The notes under the pieces: generated by a model | Databases searched by the model: none | What the model was told of the DNA's origin: nothing | What the model saw: only the letters and a program-made list of their open reading frames with translations | Part shown: positions 24,730 through 33,320 of the stretch, piece by piece | How the letters are laid out: each line of letters begins with the position of its first letter | How positions within the stretch are numbered: position 1 is the first letter of the stretch | Translations under genes and position numbers: made by a program | DNA from: Thermoflexaceae bacterium | GTDB taxonomy: Bacteria; Bacillota; Clostridia; Lachnospirales; Lachnospiraceae | NCBI GenBank assembly: GCA_029226085.1 | Contig: JAQXXN010000045.1 | Location: forward strand, 1 to 44,862 | Length of the DNA stretch: 44,862 nucleotides | Reading direction: 5' to 3'

Positions 24730-25257
24730 GCAGATATTTGCATTATCAGATATTATATATCCCTTTTTCGTCAACTCTTCTTCGATAACGTCAAGAGCTT
24801 TTTCGGAATCCGCCTCAACCGTATGGTAATGCACACCACCGGTAAGTTCTTTTAGTGGTTTGGTTCTGTTTGCATTGAGTTTTTCAACAAATTCCCTCAC
24901 ATCGCGTCTGGAACTGATAATCAGGTCCACGGTAATCTGCCCGTAAATGTCATGTTCCACCACTACATCAAGAACTTTGCCGTTATTATCCACTATGGTA
25001 TTCAACTCATCTTCTATCCGTGAATCATCATGAAATACATGAAAGCTCCTGTTGCATTTTGCTTTGGGTTCACGATATAGAATATAGCCCTTATTGGTTG
25101 ACAGAATACTTTTATTTACTGCCCGGAGAAGTGCTATGTCCTGTACAATGACCTGTCTGCTTACATTAAGCATTTCCGAAAGTTCTGTTCCCGAGACCGG
25201 TTTTTCTCTTTTTTCCAGTATATCAATGATTTTTTCCCGTCTTACATCGCCTTCCAT
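24721..25257 (-). CDS. niaR: Niacin-responsive transcriptional repressor NiaR
   Basis: A 178-residue regulator with an N-terminal winged helix (about residues 5-60, EMLNVSRQVIVQDIALLRA) and a C-terminal 3H domain that binds nicotinic acid through a metal centre. Conserved histidines are seen in VVEHDIYGQITVDL and GGVHYHTVEA. In Firmicutes NiaR represses NAD synthesis and niacin uptake genes when niacin is present. No nadABC gene is nearby. The likely local target is the downstream membrane protein with the tandem repeat at its promoter. AGGAG precedes the ATG by six bases. The upstream small gene ends only nine bases away, suggesting one operon. Confidence 0.9.
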   Translation of the reverse strand: MEGDVRREKIIDILEKREKPVSGTELSEMLNVSRQVIVQDIALLRAVNKSILSTNKGYILYREPKAKCNRSFHVFHDDSRIEDELNTIVDNNGKVLDVVVEHDIYGQITVDLIISSRRDVREFVEKLNANRTKPLKELTGGVHYHTVEADSEKALDVIEEELTKKGYIISDNANICLP

Positions 25258-25266
25258 GTCAATCTC

Positions 25267-25530
25267 CTAATCCTCTTCTATAACCTGCATTTCCAGATAG
25301 TCAAATTCTACGGACTCAATAAAATTATCTGCCCGGAACTTTACTTTTGCGTGCCGCTTGAACTCGCTGATATTGGAATCCAGCCAGATAGGCTTCCCCA
25401 GATCAAACTGATAACACATTTTATCAATGGCCGCAAAAATCTTTTTGGTACGGTTATCCGAAGAATAATCCTCTACAACCATATCCTTTATCAAATGGGT
25501 ATCCTTAAATTCCTTAAACCAGATTCTCAT
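25267..25530 (-). CDS. Small conserved-looking protein of unknown function
   Basis: I do not recognise this 87-residue protein. It has no signal or membrane helix, is rich in charged and aromatic residues (FDLGKPIWLDSNISEFKRHA) and ends with an acidic tail. Coding potential is supported by AAAGGA upstream of the ATG and tight packing between the hydroxyacid dehydrogenase (33 bases upstream) and niaR (nine bases downstream). Position suggests an accessory protein in the same operon. No biochemical role can be stated. Confidence 0.75.
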   Translation of the reverse strand: MRIWFKEFKDTHLIKDMVVEDYSSDNRTKKIFAAIDKMCYQFDLGKPIWLDSNISEFKRHAKVKFRADNFIESVEFDYLEMQVIEED

Positions 25531-25563
25531 GCGGATTTCCTTTCTTTTTCCCTGCCGCCGGTC

Positions 25564-26514
25564 TTATAACACGTTTCTTGCTTCACCCTTAAGAAACGCT
25601 TCGATATTCTTATATACCTCATCCATCAGACGAGTTCTTGCTTCCACCGTTGCCCATGCAATATGCGGCGTAATGATTAACCGGTCATCTGCCATATCCT
25701 TTAACGGACTGTCCGCTGCCATCGGCTCCTTACAGATGACATCCAGGCCTGCCCCGCCGATTCTGTCCTCACGAAGTGCTCTTGCAAGATCTGCTTCATT
25801 AATTATTGGTCCACGTCCCACATTAATCAGAATGGCATGTTTCTTCATCTTACAAAATGCCTCGTAATTCATCAGATTGAGTGTTGCATCATTTAACGGT
25901 GCATGAATGGATAAGATATCTGACTGTGCCAGAATTTCATCAAAGGAGACTCTTTCATATCCACTGTTATTATTCTTTCCACTGGTTGAATAATAAATAA
26001 CCCTGCATCCGAAAGCCTTTGCAACTTCCGCCACATTCCGTCCGATTTCTCCAAGTCCGATGATTCCCCAGGTCTTTCCCTTAAGCTCCATGAATGTTCT
26101 GTCAAAATGGGTAAATACCGGACATCTTGCATAGTCACCGTTTTTTACATAGTCATCATAATATTTTAAATGCTCCATCACATAAAACATCAGGGCAAAT
26201 GTATGCTGTACCACCGAATCCGTGGAATAGCCGCCCACATTGGCAACCGTAATATTTCTGGAGCGGGTATAATCGAAATCAATATTATTAAAGCCTGTTG
26301 CCGTAATGGCAATCATTTTTAACTTCGTGGCATTCTTAAGGGTGGATTCATTCATCGGTACCTTATTCACGATTACAATGTCTGCATCCTCAAGACGCTT
26401 TGCCGCTTCTTCCTGGGTACTTGTTTCATAACGCACAACCTCCCCAAGCTGTTCAAACTTACTTAAATCAATGTCACTTCCCAGTGTCATGGCATCAAGA
26501 ATTACTATTTTCAT
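25564..26514 (-). CDS. D-2-hydroxyacid dehydrogenase (NAD-dependent)
   Basis: A 316-residue member of the D-isomer-specific 2-hydroxyacid dehydrogenases, which reduce 2-oxoacids such as hydroxypyruvate or pyruvate, or run in reverse, in the cytoplasm. The Rossmann motif GLGEIGRNVAEVAKAFG is near residue 150. The catalytic set is visible as Arg in INVGRGPIINEADL, Glu in LDVICKEP and His in ITPHIAWAT. Substrate preference cannot be set from the sequence. Glycerate/hydroxypyruvate reductase is a plausible reading. GGAGG lies eight bases before the ATG. It appears first in the run leading into niaR. Confidence 0.9.
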   Translation of the reverse strand: MKIVILDAMTLGSDIDLSKFEQLGEVVRYETSTQEEAAKRLEDADIVIVNKVPMNESTLKNATKLKMIAITATGFNNIDFDYTRSRNITVANVGGYSTDSVVQHTFALMFYVMEHLKYYDDYVKNGDYARCPVFTHFDRTFMELKGKTWGIIGLGEIGRNVAEVAKAFGCRVIYYSTSGKNNNSGYERVSFDEILAQSDILSIHAPLNDATLNLMNYEAFCKMKKHAILINVGRGPIINEADLARALREDRIGGAGLDVICKEPMAADSPLKDMADDRLIITPHIAWATVEARTRLMDEVYKNIEAFLKGEARNVL

Positions 26515-26559
26515 GTCCTTACCTCCATCTTTTGATTTTGCTTCCCATGCAGTATACGA

Positions 26560-26598
26560 AATGCGGCACCGTAAACAAACTGCTTGCGGTGCCGCATT
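26560..26598 (-). terminator. Strong hairpin downstream of pgi
   Basis: AATGCGGCACCG pairs perfectly with CGGTGCCGCATT across a 15-base loop. The T-run is short, but the 12-bp GC-rich stem is a likely terminator for pgi. Confidence 0.65.
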
Positions 26599-26639
26599 AT
26601 TGCAGTACTTCCCTGCATATTTACTGATATTGTATTCTT

Positions 26640-27986
26640 TTATAATCTCTTAAGAAGCTCTTCTCTCTGCTTTTCGAATCCCGGCTTTCCAAGAAGCGCA
26701 AACATATTCTTCTTGTAGCTTTCCACACCCGGCTGGTCAAATGTATTCACACCCAGAATGTATCCGCTTACGCCGCAGGCAAATTCAAAGAAGTAGAATA
26801 ATTCACCCAGATAGAATTCATTCTGTTCCGGTACGGTAACCATAAGATTCGGTACGTTTCCGTCCGTATGAGCAAGAATAGTACCGTTCATTGCACTCTT
26901 GTTGATGAAATCAACACTCTTTCCTGCCAGATAGTTAAGTCCATCCAAATCAACCGGTTCCTCCTCGAGAATAACCTCACATCTGCTCTTTTCCACATTT
27001 ACCACGGTCTCAAACATGATTCTTGAGCCGTCCTGAATAAACTGTCCCATGGAGTGAAGGTCCGTTGTCAAATCAACCGATGCCGGCATTAAGCCCTTTC
27101 CATCCTTACCTTCACTTTCACCGAACAACTGCTTCCACCATTCCGATGTATAATGAAGGCTTGGTTCATAATTACAAAGGATTTCCACGGACTTTCCTTT
27201 TCTAAGAAGAATGTTACGGATTGCCGCATATTTTAAGGAATCGTTATTATCGAAATCATTTTCCAGTGCTCTCTTACGAGCGCTTGCTGCACCTTCCATC
27301 AGCTTGTCAATGTCTGCACCGCTTACCGCTATCGGAAGAAGTCCTACTGCCGTAAGAACAGAAAACCTTCCGCCTACGTCATCCGGTACAACAAATGTCT
27401 CATAACCTTCCTCTGTTGCCAGATTCTTTAAAGCTCCTCTTGCCTTGTCCGTTGTTGCATAAATTCTCTTGGCCGCCTCTGCCTTGCCGTATTTTGTTTC
27501 CAGCATCTTCTTAAAGATACGGAATGCTATGGCCGGCTCCGTGGTCGTACCGGACTTTGAAATAATATTAACAGAAAAATCCCTGTCACCGATTACATCA
27601 ATCAGATTGGAAATATATGTGCTGCTGATACTGTTTCCCACAAAATAAATTTCCGGTGTCTTACGGATTTCCTTGGAAACGGAATTGTAAAAATTATGTC
27701 TTAAAAATTCAATCGCTGCTCTTGCTCCAAGATAAGAACCACCTATTCCGATTACCACAAGTACCTCGGAATCAGACTGAATCTTAGCTGCTGCCTTCTT
27801 GATTCTTGCGAACTCTTCCTTATCATAATCAACCGGAAGATCAATCCAGCCAAGGAAATCATTTCCTGCGCCTTCCCTTGACAACAATAATGCTTTTGCA
27901 TCCTCAGCAATCTTCTTCATGTAATCAATCTCATGCTGCTTAATAAAGCCTTCTGCCTTTGAATAATTAAACTGAACCTGTGCCAT
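26640..27986 (-). CDS. pgi: Glucose-6-phosphate isomerase
   Basis: Interconverts glucose 6-phosphate and fructose 6-phosphate in glycolysis. The protein has 448 residues, the length of the shorter Firmicutes/Thermotoga-like Pgi group. Sugar-phosphate isomerase signatures include [34 protein letters not shown] (phosphate loop), [13 protein letters not shown] and [14 protein letters not shown] with the catalytic-region lysine. AAGGAG lies eight bases upstream of the ATG. It is a single-gene unit with an excellent promoter and a terminator. Confidence 0.97.
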   Translation of the reverse strand: MAQVQFNYSKAEGFIKQHEIDYMKKIAEDAKALLLSREGAGNDFLGWIDLPVDYDKEEFARIKKAAAKIQSDSEVLVVIGIGGSYLGARAAIEFLRHNFYNSVSKEIRKTPEIYFVGNSISSTYISNLIDVIGDRDFSVNIISKSGTTTEPAIAFRIFKKMLETKYGKAEAAKRIYATTDKARGALKNLATEEGYETFVVPDDVGGRFSVLTAVGLLPIAVSGADIDKLMEGAASARKRALENDFDNNDSLKYAAIRNILLRKGKSVEILCNYEPSLHYTSEWWKQLFGESEGKDGKGLMPASVDLTTDLHSMGQFIQDGSRIMFETVVNVEKSRCEVILEEEPVDLDGLNYLAGKSVDFINKSAMNGTILAHTDGNVPNLMVTVPEQNEFYLGELFYFFEFACGVSGYILGVNTFDQPGVESYKKNMFALLGKPGFEKQREELLKRL

Positions 27987-28045
27987 AACCTTATCTCCTT
28001 CTATTTAAGAATTTGTCATTCCTGCAATGACAGGCATCTATTATA

Positions 28046-28074
28046 ATTATATTAAATCGTTATTAATTTATCAA
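28046..28074 (-). promoter_or_regulatory. Strong promoter for pgi
   Basis: On the minus strand TTGATA, 17 bases, TATAAT, about 60 bases before the pgi ATG, with a small TGTCATT/AATGACA hairpin in the leader. Confidence 0.8.
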
Positions 28075-28135
28075 GAGTTTCTGTCCTGTAAAATTTCTAA
28101 ATTATTAAAAAATCATTAAACCTTTTCCGAATCCC

Positions 28136-28165
28136 TTGATTTTTCCGCAAATTATTTCTATATTT
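28136..28165 (+). promoter_or_regulatory. Probable promoter for the PF06541-like gene
   Basis: TTGATT, 18 bases, TATATT on the plus strand, about 50 bases before the ATG at 28216. Confidence 0.5.
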
Positions 28166-28215
28166 ACAGTAATGATACATATTTATTAATGATTCTTTAC
28201 AGGAGGAAGATACAT

Positions 28216-28839
28216 ATGAAAACAGCAGAGTTTTTTGCCCTTTGCATGATTGTGACCGTCATTTCATTTCTGGGTTTTATCGTTGAAAACATATGGCTTG
28301 CTGCTACCAAGGGTTACATTGACAACCGCAGCATGTGCCTTCCATTTCTGATTGGATACGGTCTTGCCATTCTTGCAATTTATTTATTATTCGGAACTCC
28401 GGCAGAACTTGTTTTTTTTGGAAAAAAGCTTAAAATCAAAAGTACCTTTGCTAAATTACTGATTTATTTTTTTGCAGTCATGGTATGTGTCAGTGTTGGA
28501 GAAATTATTCTTGGTACCATCGTGGAAAAGACCTGCCATTTTTACTGGTGGGATTATACAAGACTTCCTTTCCACATCACCAGATACACATCCATTCCGA
28601 CCAGCATGGCATTTTCCTTTTTAATAACCACCTTTATGCGGCACTTTTTTAACCCGCTGATGGACTTCTTCTTAAGGATGGAACCGAATAAGCTTCAGGT
28701 TCTTTCCCTGACTTTCATGACACTCATGACAGTTGATTTCTTATATAATGCAGTCCGCATTTTTAAGAAAAAAGAACTGAATCAGCTCTGGAAAATTGAT
28801 ACCAGAAATAGTCTTGGATACCGCCTGATTCATTCCTGA
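28216..28839 (+). CDS. PF06541-like integral membrane protein (putative ABC-transporter type IV family)
   Basis: A 207-residue protein with five to six hydrophobic helices. FLGFIVENIWLAATKGYIDNR, FLIGYGLAIL and the aromatic cluster CHFYWWDYTRLPFH resemble the family Pfam lists as putative ABC-transporter type IV (formerly DUF1113). That name is historical and transport has not been shown for it as far as I know. The ORF track begins nine codons early at an ATT. The ATG at 28216 is chosen since AGGAGG lies nine bases before it. It is a single-gene unit with its own promoter and terminator. Confidence 0.75.
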   Translation: MKTAEFFALCMIVTVISFLGFIVENIWLAATKGYIDNRSMCLPFLIGYGLAILAIYLLFGTPAELVFFGKKLKIKSTFAKLLIYFFAVMVCVSVGEIILGTIVEKTCHFYWWDYTRLPFHITRYTSIPTSMAFSFLITTFMRHFFNPLMDFFLRMEPNKLQVLSLTFMTLMTVDFLYNAVRIFKKKELNQLWKIDTRNSLGYRLIHS

Positions 28840-28844
28840 TATGA

Positions 28845-28878
28845 AAAATCCATGATGCCAAATCTGCATCATGGATTT
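28845..28878. terminator. Bidirectional terminator between the PF06541-like gene and mtnN
   Basis: AAAATCCATGATGC pairs with GCATCATGGATTTT around a short loop, with T-rich sequence on one side and A-rich on the other. Confidence 0.85.
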
Positions 28879-28914
28879 TATTTTGTCTGTTGTCTGATAT
28901 TCCTGCGTGAGAAA

Positions 28915-29607
28915 TTAAATGCGCTCCACAAGTTCTTTTATGATTTCCACAGAATTTTTAATTGCCATTGCCTCAAATGCAGGATAATCCATTGTAGCAC
29001 TGTCATCTGCTTTGTCTGAAATGGCTCTGAGAATCAGAAACGGAACCTTATTAAGATATGCTGTCTGCGCAATGGCAGCACCCTCCATTTCCGTACAATA
29101 ACCATCAAAATTCTTTATGATTCTGTCTTTAACATCCTTATCTGAAATAAACTGGTCACCGCTGACAATCCGTCCCACATGGACACCTATGGCCGGTGCC
29201 GCTTTTTTGCAGGCTTCCTTACCAATTTCAATTAACCTGTCATCCGCCTTAAAAGACAGCACATCCATCCTCGGAATCTGTCCAAGAGGATATCCAAATC
29301 CTGTCGCATCCACATCATGATGCAGCACATCACTGGATAAAACCACATCTGCAATGTCGATTTCTGCCCGCAGGGAACCGGCAATACCGGTATTTATCAC
29401 ACAATCCACAGAGAATCTGTCCACAAGAATCTGTGTGCATACAGCCGCATTTACCTTACCGATGCCGCTTCGTACAATAACCACATCCTTGCCGTTTAAG
29501 ATACCTTTCTTAAATACCATGGATGCCTTCTCGTAAGTTTCCGTAATCTGCATTTCTTCAACAATCTGGCTCACTTCTTCATCCATTGCGCCAATTATTC
29601 CAATCAT
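28915..29607 (-). CDS. mtnN: 5'-methylthioadenosine/S-adenosylhomocysteine nucleosidase
   Basis: Cleaves adenine from methylthioadenosine and S-adenosylhomocysteine, recycling products of methylation and polyamine synthesis. With the corrected start the protein has 230 residues, the normal length. It shows MIGIIGAMDEEV at the N-terminus with a catalytic Glu, VINTGIAGSL, the purine-pocket region DGYCTEMEGAAIAQTA and the catalytic Asp in RAISDKADDSA. The ORF track extends 23 codons too far. The ATG at 29607 is preceded by AAGGAG and matches the family start. It is a single-gene unit. Confidence 0.95.
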   Translation of the reverse strand: MIGIIGAMDEEVSQIVEEMQITETYEKASMVFKKGILNGKDVVIVRSGIGKVNAAVCTQILVDRFSVDCVINTGIAGSLRAEIDIADVVLSSDVLHHDVDATGFGYPLGQIPRMDVLSFKADDRLIEIGKEACKKAAPAIGVHVGRIVSGDQFISDKDVKDRIIKNFDGYCTEMEGAAIAQTAYLNKVPFLILRAISDKADDSATMDYPAFEAMAIKNSVEIIKELVERI

Positions 29608-29666
29608 TTTCTGTTCTCCTTCATCTGATTTTACTGATCCGAATCTGATTTTCAAAATCTGATACA

Positions 29667-29695
29667 ACTTTATCATAATTTACAGAAAGGCTCAA
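29667..29695 (-). promoter_or_regulatory. Promoter for mtnN
   Basis: On the minus strand TTGAGC, 17 bases, TAAAGT. It diverges from the TSCPD-gene promoter. Confidence 0.5.
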
Positions 29696-29715
29696 GGAAA
29701 ATTATTACCGCGCCT

Positions 29716-29743
29716 TTGAAATTGGGTAACTTTATGCTATACT
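29716..29743 (+). promoter_or_regulatory. Promoter for the TSCPD gene and downstream murG-like gene
   Basis: TTGAAA, 16 bases, TATACT on the plus strand, about 40 bases before the TSCPD start. Confidence 0.55.
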
Positions 29744-29783
29744 ATTACAAATATTGAATATAATAGACCAGGGAGGTTTTATC

Positions 29784-30029
29784 ATGAATTACAGAACAAG
29801 CGGTGTCTGTTCACAGCAGATTAATTTTGAAATAGACGGCGATACCATTAAATCCGTGGAATTTATCGGAGGATGTTCCGGCAATACGCAGGGCGTTGCA
29901 AGACTTGTTGCAGGAATGAAGGTAGATGACGCCATCCAGAAGCTGGAAGGCATTAAGTGCGGTTTCCGTCCGACTTCCTGCCCGGATCAGCTCGCCAGGG
30001 CTTTAAAGCAGTATAAGGAATCTCACTAA
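29784..30029 (+). CDS. TSCPD domain-containing small protein (TIGR03905-like)
   Basis: An 81-residue protein with an N-terminal MNYRTSGVCSQQINFEIDGD, a middle GGCSGNTQGVARLVAG and the family-naming TSCPDQLARAL near the C-terminus. Conserved cysteines suggest metal or cofactor binding. Related domains occur at the C-terminus of B12-dependent ribonucleotide reductases. The role of the stand-alone form is not known. The ORF track starts ten codons early. The ATG at 29784 has GGGAGG eight bases before it. The MurG-type gene begins 31 bases after its stop and is likely co-transcribed. Confidence 0.85.
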   Translation: MNYRTSGVCSQQINFEIDGDTIKSVEFIGGCSGNTQGVARLVAGMKVDDAIQKLEGIKCGFRPTSCPDQLARALKQYKESH

Positions 30030-30060
30030 AAATACATACCTCCAAGAAGGAGCATTAACC

Positions 30061-31125
30061 ATGAAAAAAATCATCTTAACCGGCGGCGGAACTGCCGGTC
30101 ATGTCACACCGAACATCGCTCTGCTTCCGGCACTTTCGGAAGCAGGATTCGAAGTTTCATACATTGGTTCCTATGACGGAATCGAAAAAAAACTGATTGA
30201 AGAATTTAACATTCCTTATTACGGAATCGCAACCGGTAAATTCCGCCGGTATCTGGACCTAAAAAATCTGACCGATCCCTTTAAGGTCATAAAAGGTTAT
30301 GGTGAAGCCCTGAAATTAATGCAGGAATTAAAACCGGACATTGTCTTTTCCAAAGGTGGATTTGTGTCCGTTCCGGTAGTTCTTGCCGCCAAGGCAAAAA
30401 AAATACCGGTAATCAGCCATGAATCCGACATGACCCCGGGACTTGCCAATAAAATCGCCAAACCGGCCGCCACAAAAATCTGCTGCAATTTCCCGGAGAC
30501 AGTAAATCTTCTCCCAAAGGATAAGGCAGTTCTTACAGGTACACCAATCCGTCAGGAATTACTTATGGGAAACCGCCTTGCCGGTCTGGATTTTTGTGGT
30601 TTTACCTCTGATAAACCTGTAATCATGGTTGTTGGCGGCAGTACCGGAGCCGTCCATGTAAATGATGCCGTACGTGCCATTCTCCCAAAACTTCTTGAAA
30701 AGTTTCAGGTGGTCCACCTCTGCGGTAAAGGAAAGCTTGATGAAAACTATAATAATACTCCGGGATATATCCAGTTTGAATATGTCAATAAAGAGCTGCG
30801 GGATGTTTTTGCCGCTGCCGACATTGTCATTTCCCGTGCCGGAGCCAATGCAATCTGTGAGCTCCTTGCCTTAAGAAAACCGAATCTGCTGATTCCGCTT
30901 TCTGCCAAAGCCAGCCGCGGTGACCAGATTCTCAACGCCAATTCCTTTAAGGCACAGGGATACAGTATTGTCCTGGAAGAAGAAAACATGACTGAGGAAA
31001 CTCTATACGCTGCAATTACAGAGCTCTATGATAACCGCCAGTCCTACATTGACCGCATGAGTTCCAGTCGTCAGAGTAATGCCATTCCTGTTATCATGGA
31101 TTTAATAAAAGAATACGCCCGATAA
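30061..31125 (+). CDS. murG: MurG-type UDP-GlcNAc:lipid I N-acetylglucosaminyltransferase
   Basis: MurG adds GlcNAc to lipid I to make lipid II at the inner face of the membrane. The 354-residue GT-B fold protein has the N-terminal loop ILTGGGTAGHVTPNIAL, a middle SKGGFVSVPVVLAA, the nucleotide-site motif SRAGANAICELLAL and the late GDQILNANSF. The loop usually read as HEQN is HESD here, a variant I associate with a second MurG-like group in Firmicutes. It lies outside any division/cell-wall cluster and could be an additional copy or the only one. AAGGAG precedes the ATG. Confidence 0.85.
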   Translation: MKKIILTGGGTAGHVTPNIALLPALSEAGFEVSYIGSYDGIEKKLIEEFNIPYYGIATGKFRRYLDLKNLTDPFKVIKGYGEALKLMQELKPDIVFSKGGFVSVPVVLAAKAKKIPVISHESDMTPGLANKIAKPAATKICCNFPETVNLLPKDKAVLTGTPIRQELLMGNRLAGLDFCGFTSDKPVIMVVGGSTGAVHVNDAVRAILPKLLEKFQVVHLCGKGKLDENYNNTPGYIQFEYVNKELRDVFAAADIVISRAGANAICELLALRKPNLLIPLSAKASRGDQILNANSFKAQGYSIVLEEENMTEETLYAAITELYDNRQSYIDRMSSSRQSNAIPVIMDLIKEYAR

Positions 31126-31131
31126 TTTACA

Positions 31132-31203
31132 AAAAATCGGAAGCAAAACCGTTTCATGACCATGTCATGGCTTTCATAAAACGATTTTGCTTCCGGTTTT
31201 CTT
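31132..31203. terminator. Long bidirectional terminator between the murG-like gene and fliS
   Basis: GGAAGCAAAACCGTTT pairs with AAACGATTTTGCTTCC with one mismatch, and T-rich tails lie on both outer sides. It serves both convergent operons. Confidence 0.85.
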
Positions 31204-31223
31204 GTATGGATTTCTCCCGGCTA

Positions 31224-31697
31224 TCACACCCTAAATCCCCGGTTACTCTCCAATCCAAAGCTCTCATTCAGCGTTCCCTTAGAATAGGTAAGTCCTGCAT
31301 ACACCTGCTGTGTATTTTCCATTACAGGACCTCTTTTATCCTCATGCTTAATCTGTTCAAATGAATTTTTTAACTTTTCCAGCATTCCTACGCAGCGTAA
31401 CAGCTCCGTTGTATCTTTTGAAACCGATGCCCGTATCATTGCCCGGTTCATGTATACATATATCTGCATGAAATTAAGTGAGATTTCATACCGTAAATCC
31501 AGTGAATGCATCAGTTCATTAATTACCCTGCCTGCATGCTTAAGGTTTGTTCGAAAATCTTCCTCTTTTCCTGCATCGCAGCTTACAATGGCGCTGTTCA
31601 GATAGCTTTCTGCCATCTCATATAAGATTACAATTAATTCTGTTGGCGTTGCCTGCATGATTCGGTAAGAAAAACCATTTTTTTCTTCTCTGGTCAT
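31224..31697 (-). CDS. fliS: Flagellar export chaperone FliS
   Basis: FliS binds the C-terminus of flagellin in the cytoplasm and keeps it unpolymerised until export. The 157-residue all-helical protein has the typical segments YRIMQATPTELIVILYEMAESYL and HSLDLRYEISLNFMQIYVYMNRAMIRASV. It is some 20-30 residues longer than usual because of a C-terminal tail that looks disordered (NESFGLESNRGFRV). It starts 20 bases after the flagellin stop, with GGGAGG before the ATG, so it is co-transcribed with its client. Confidence 0.88.
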   Translation of the reverse strand: MTREEKNGFSYRIMQATPTELIVILYEMAESYLNSAIVSCDAGKEEDFRTNLKHAGRVINELMHSLDLRYEISLNFMQIYVYMNRAMIRASVSKDTTELLRCVGMLEKLKNSFEQIKHEDKRGPVMENTQQVYAGLTYSKGTLNESFGLESNRGFRV

Positions 31698-31717
31698 TTT
31701 CTCTTCCTCCCGTCATA

Positions 31718-33205
31718 TTAACTCTGTAATAACTGTAATGCCGTTTCCGGTCTTGCATTTGCCTGTGACAGCATGGAGGTTCCTGCCTGTGCAAGAACAT
31801 TTGCCTGGGTATATTCTGTCATTTCTTCTGCCATATCCACATCCATGATTCGTGAAAGTGCTGCCGTAAGATTTTCTTCCGAAACGCCCAGATTAGAGGT
31901 TGTATGCTCCAGACGGTTCTGGTACGCACCGATTTTAGAACGTGCCGTGGATAATTTCGTAATGGCTGCATCCACGGAATCAATTGCCCTACTTGCATTT
32001 TCATAAGTATATACGTTCATGTTATTAAGGCCTAATGTTTCCACGGATATTTCCTCCAGATTAATGTCAATAATCTGGTTTTCATTGGCACCCACATGTA
32101 CCTTCATTGTTCCCATGTCCGTTACTTCCTGTTCCATCTGGACAGTTCCGCCATTCTTTGCCACAACATTTTCCGGTACCTTTACCACAAATGTCTTGTC
32201 ATTATTATCACGTACCGTAATGGTATTACCATAGGTTGACATTGTTGCAGAATTGGCAAAACCCACTCTTTCTCCAGACTGTGTTGTAAAATCCGCCTGA
32301 ACATTTTTTCCTGTCTGAACCTCTGATTGCGGAAGTCCCAGCTTTGCTGCCAAAGCTACATTGTCGCATTCCACTTTCATCGTTTCATTCGAACCGGATT
32401 CTGCTGAAATGAATACGAATGCCGTTCCGCTCCTTACAGCTACAGATTCATATCCTTCCGTATCTCCATATTTGGCTTTATCCGTCGTTGCAGAAGGGCT
32501 TACATTAATTATTGTACCGCCTGCCATATTTGTGCCTTCCGCAAGCTTTGTTGCGATGGTTCCCAAAGTATCTCCTACATCAATGGATATATTCAGTCCA
32601 TTAATGGTAATGGTTCCTTCCAACTCTTTGGTAATTGTTTCCGTATCTGACATTCCGATAGAATTTCCTTTTACAACGGCCTTTTGTGCATCGGATGTAA
32701 TTGTGATTCCATAAATTCCATCCGAAAATCCATCCGTAACTTCCATCTGCTTTACATCCGAAACATTGGAATATACCCTTCTTTGCAAATCCCCATTTAA
32801 CAGGGACTTGGTATTAAAATCCGTGTCATTGGCAATACGGTCTATTTCTGCATTCAGGGAATCTATTTCTTCCTGAATTGCTGCACGCTCATCCACGGAA
32901 TTTACATCATTTGCTGCCTGAACGGACAACTCCTTCATTCTTGTAAGCATGGCCTGGATTTCCGTCATGGCGCCTTCTGCGGTCTGTAATACAGAAATAC
33001 CATCCTGTGCATTATTATCTGCCTGGTCAAGGCCCCGGATCTGTGATTTCATTTTCTGTGATATTGCAAGTCCTGCCGGGTTATCCTTCGAATGATTAAT
33101 TTTATATCCTGAGGATAATCTCTCCAGAGAAAGTGATAATTTATCTTCTGTCTTTGACAGCTGTGCGTTTGCTATAATTGCTGACATATTGGTGTTAATT
33201 CTCAT
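31718..33205 (-). CDS. Flagellin
   Basis: The filament protein, 495 residues. The conserved N-terminal D0/D1 region reads MRINTNMSAIIANAQLSKTE and SSGYKINHSKDNPAGLAISQ, with the LxxRMxEL-type segment TRMKELSVQAANDVNS. The C-terminal D1/D0 region has RSKIGAYQNRLEHTTSNL and ends in TALQLLQS. The middle, about residues 140-390, is a variable outer domain with no cysteine. The ATG at 33205 gives the family N-terminus. Its ribosome binding site, GGAATGGG, is weak. Transcription likely starts from the sigma-28-type promoter at 33293-33320. FliS follows directly. Confidence 0.96.
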   Translation of the reverse strand: MRINTNMSAIIANAQLSKTEDKLSLSLERLSSGYKINHSKDNPAGLAISQKMKSQIRGLDQADNNAQDGISVLQTAEGAMTEIQAMLTRMKELSVQAANDVNSVDERAAIQEEIDSLNAEIDRIANDTDFNTKSLLNGDLQRRVYSNVSDVKQMEVTDGFSDGIYGITITSDAQKAVVKGNSIGMSDTETITKELEGTITINGLNISIDVGDTLGTIATKLAEGTNMAGGTIINVSPSATTDKAKYGDTEGYESVAVRSGTAFVFISAESGSNETMKVECDNVALAAKLGLPQSEVQTGKNVQADFTTQSGERVGFANSATMSTYGNTITVRDNNDKTFVVKVPENVVAKNGGTVQMEQEVTDMGTMKVHVGANENQIIDINLEEISVETLGLNNMNVYTYENASRAIDSVDAAITKLSTARSKIGAYQNRLEHTTSNLGVSEENLTAALSRIMDVDMAEEMTEYTQANVLAQAGTSMLSQANARPETALQLLQS

Positions 33206-33292
33206 GCTATGTACCCATTCCTTTCATGGCACTCCCTTGCGTAAAAAAGTCTGACATCCCTGTCTCTTCCTAAAAGCATCTTTCTGTTATAA

Positions 33293-33320
33293 ATATCGGC
33301 CGTATTTCTTTTTTTAATTA
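33293..33320 (-). promoter_or_regulatory. Sigma-28 (SigD/FliA) type flagellin promoter
   Basis: On the minus strand GCCGATAT, a perfect SigD -10, is preceded at 16 bases by TAAT in an A/T-rich -35 region that overlaps the stop codon of the upstream gene. The leader would be about 80 bases. Confidence 0.75.
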
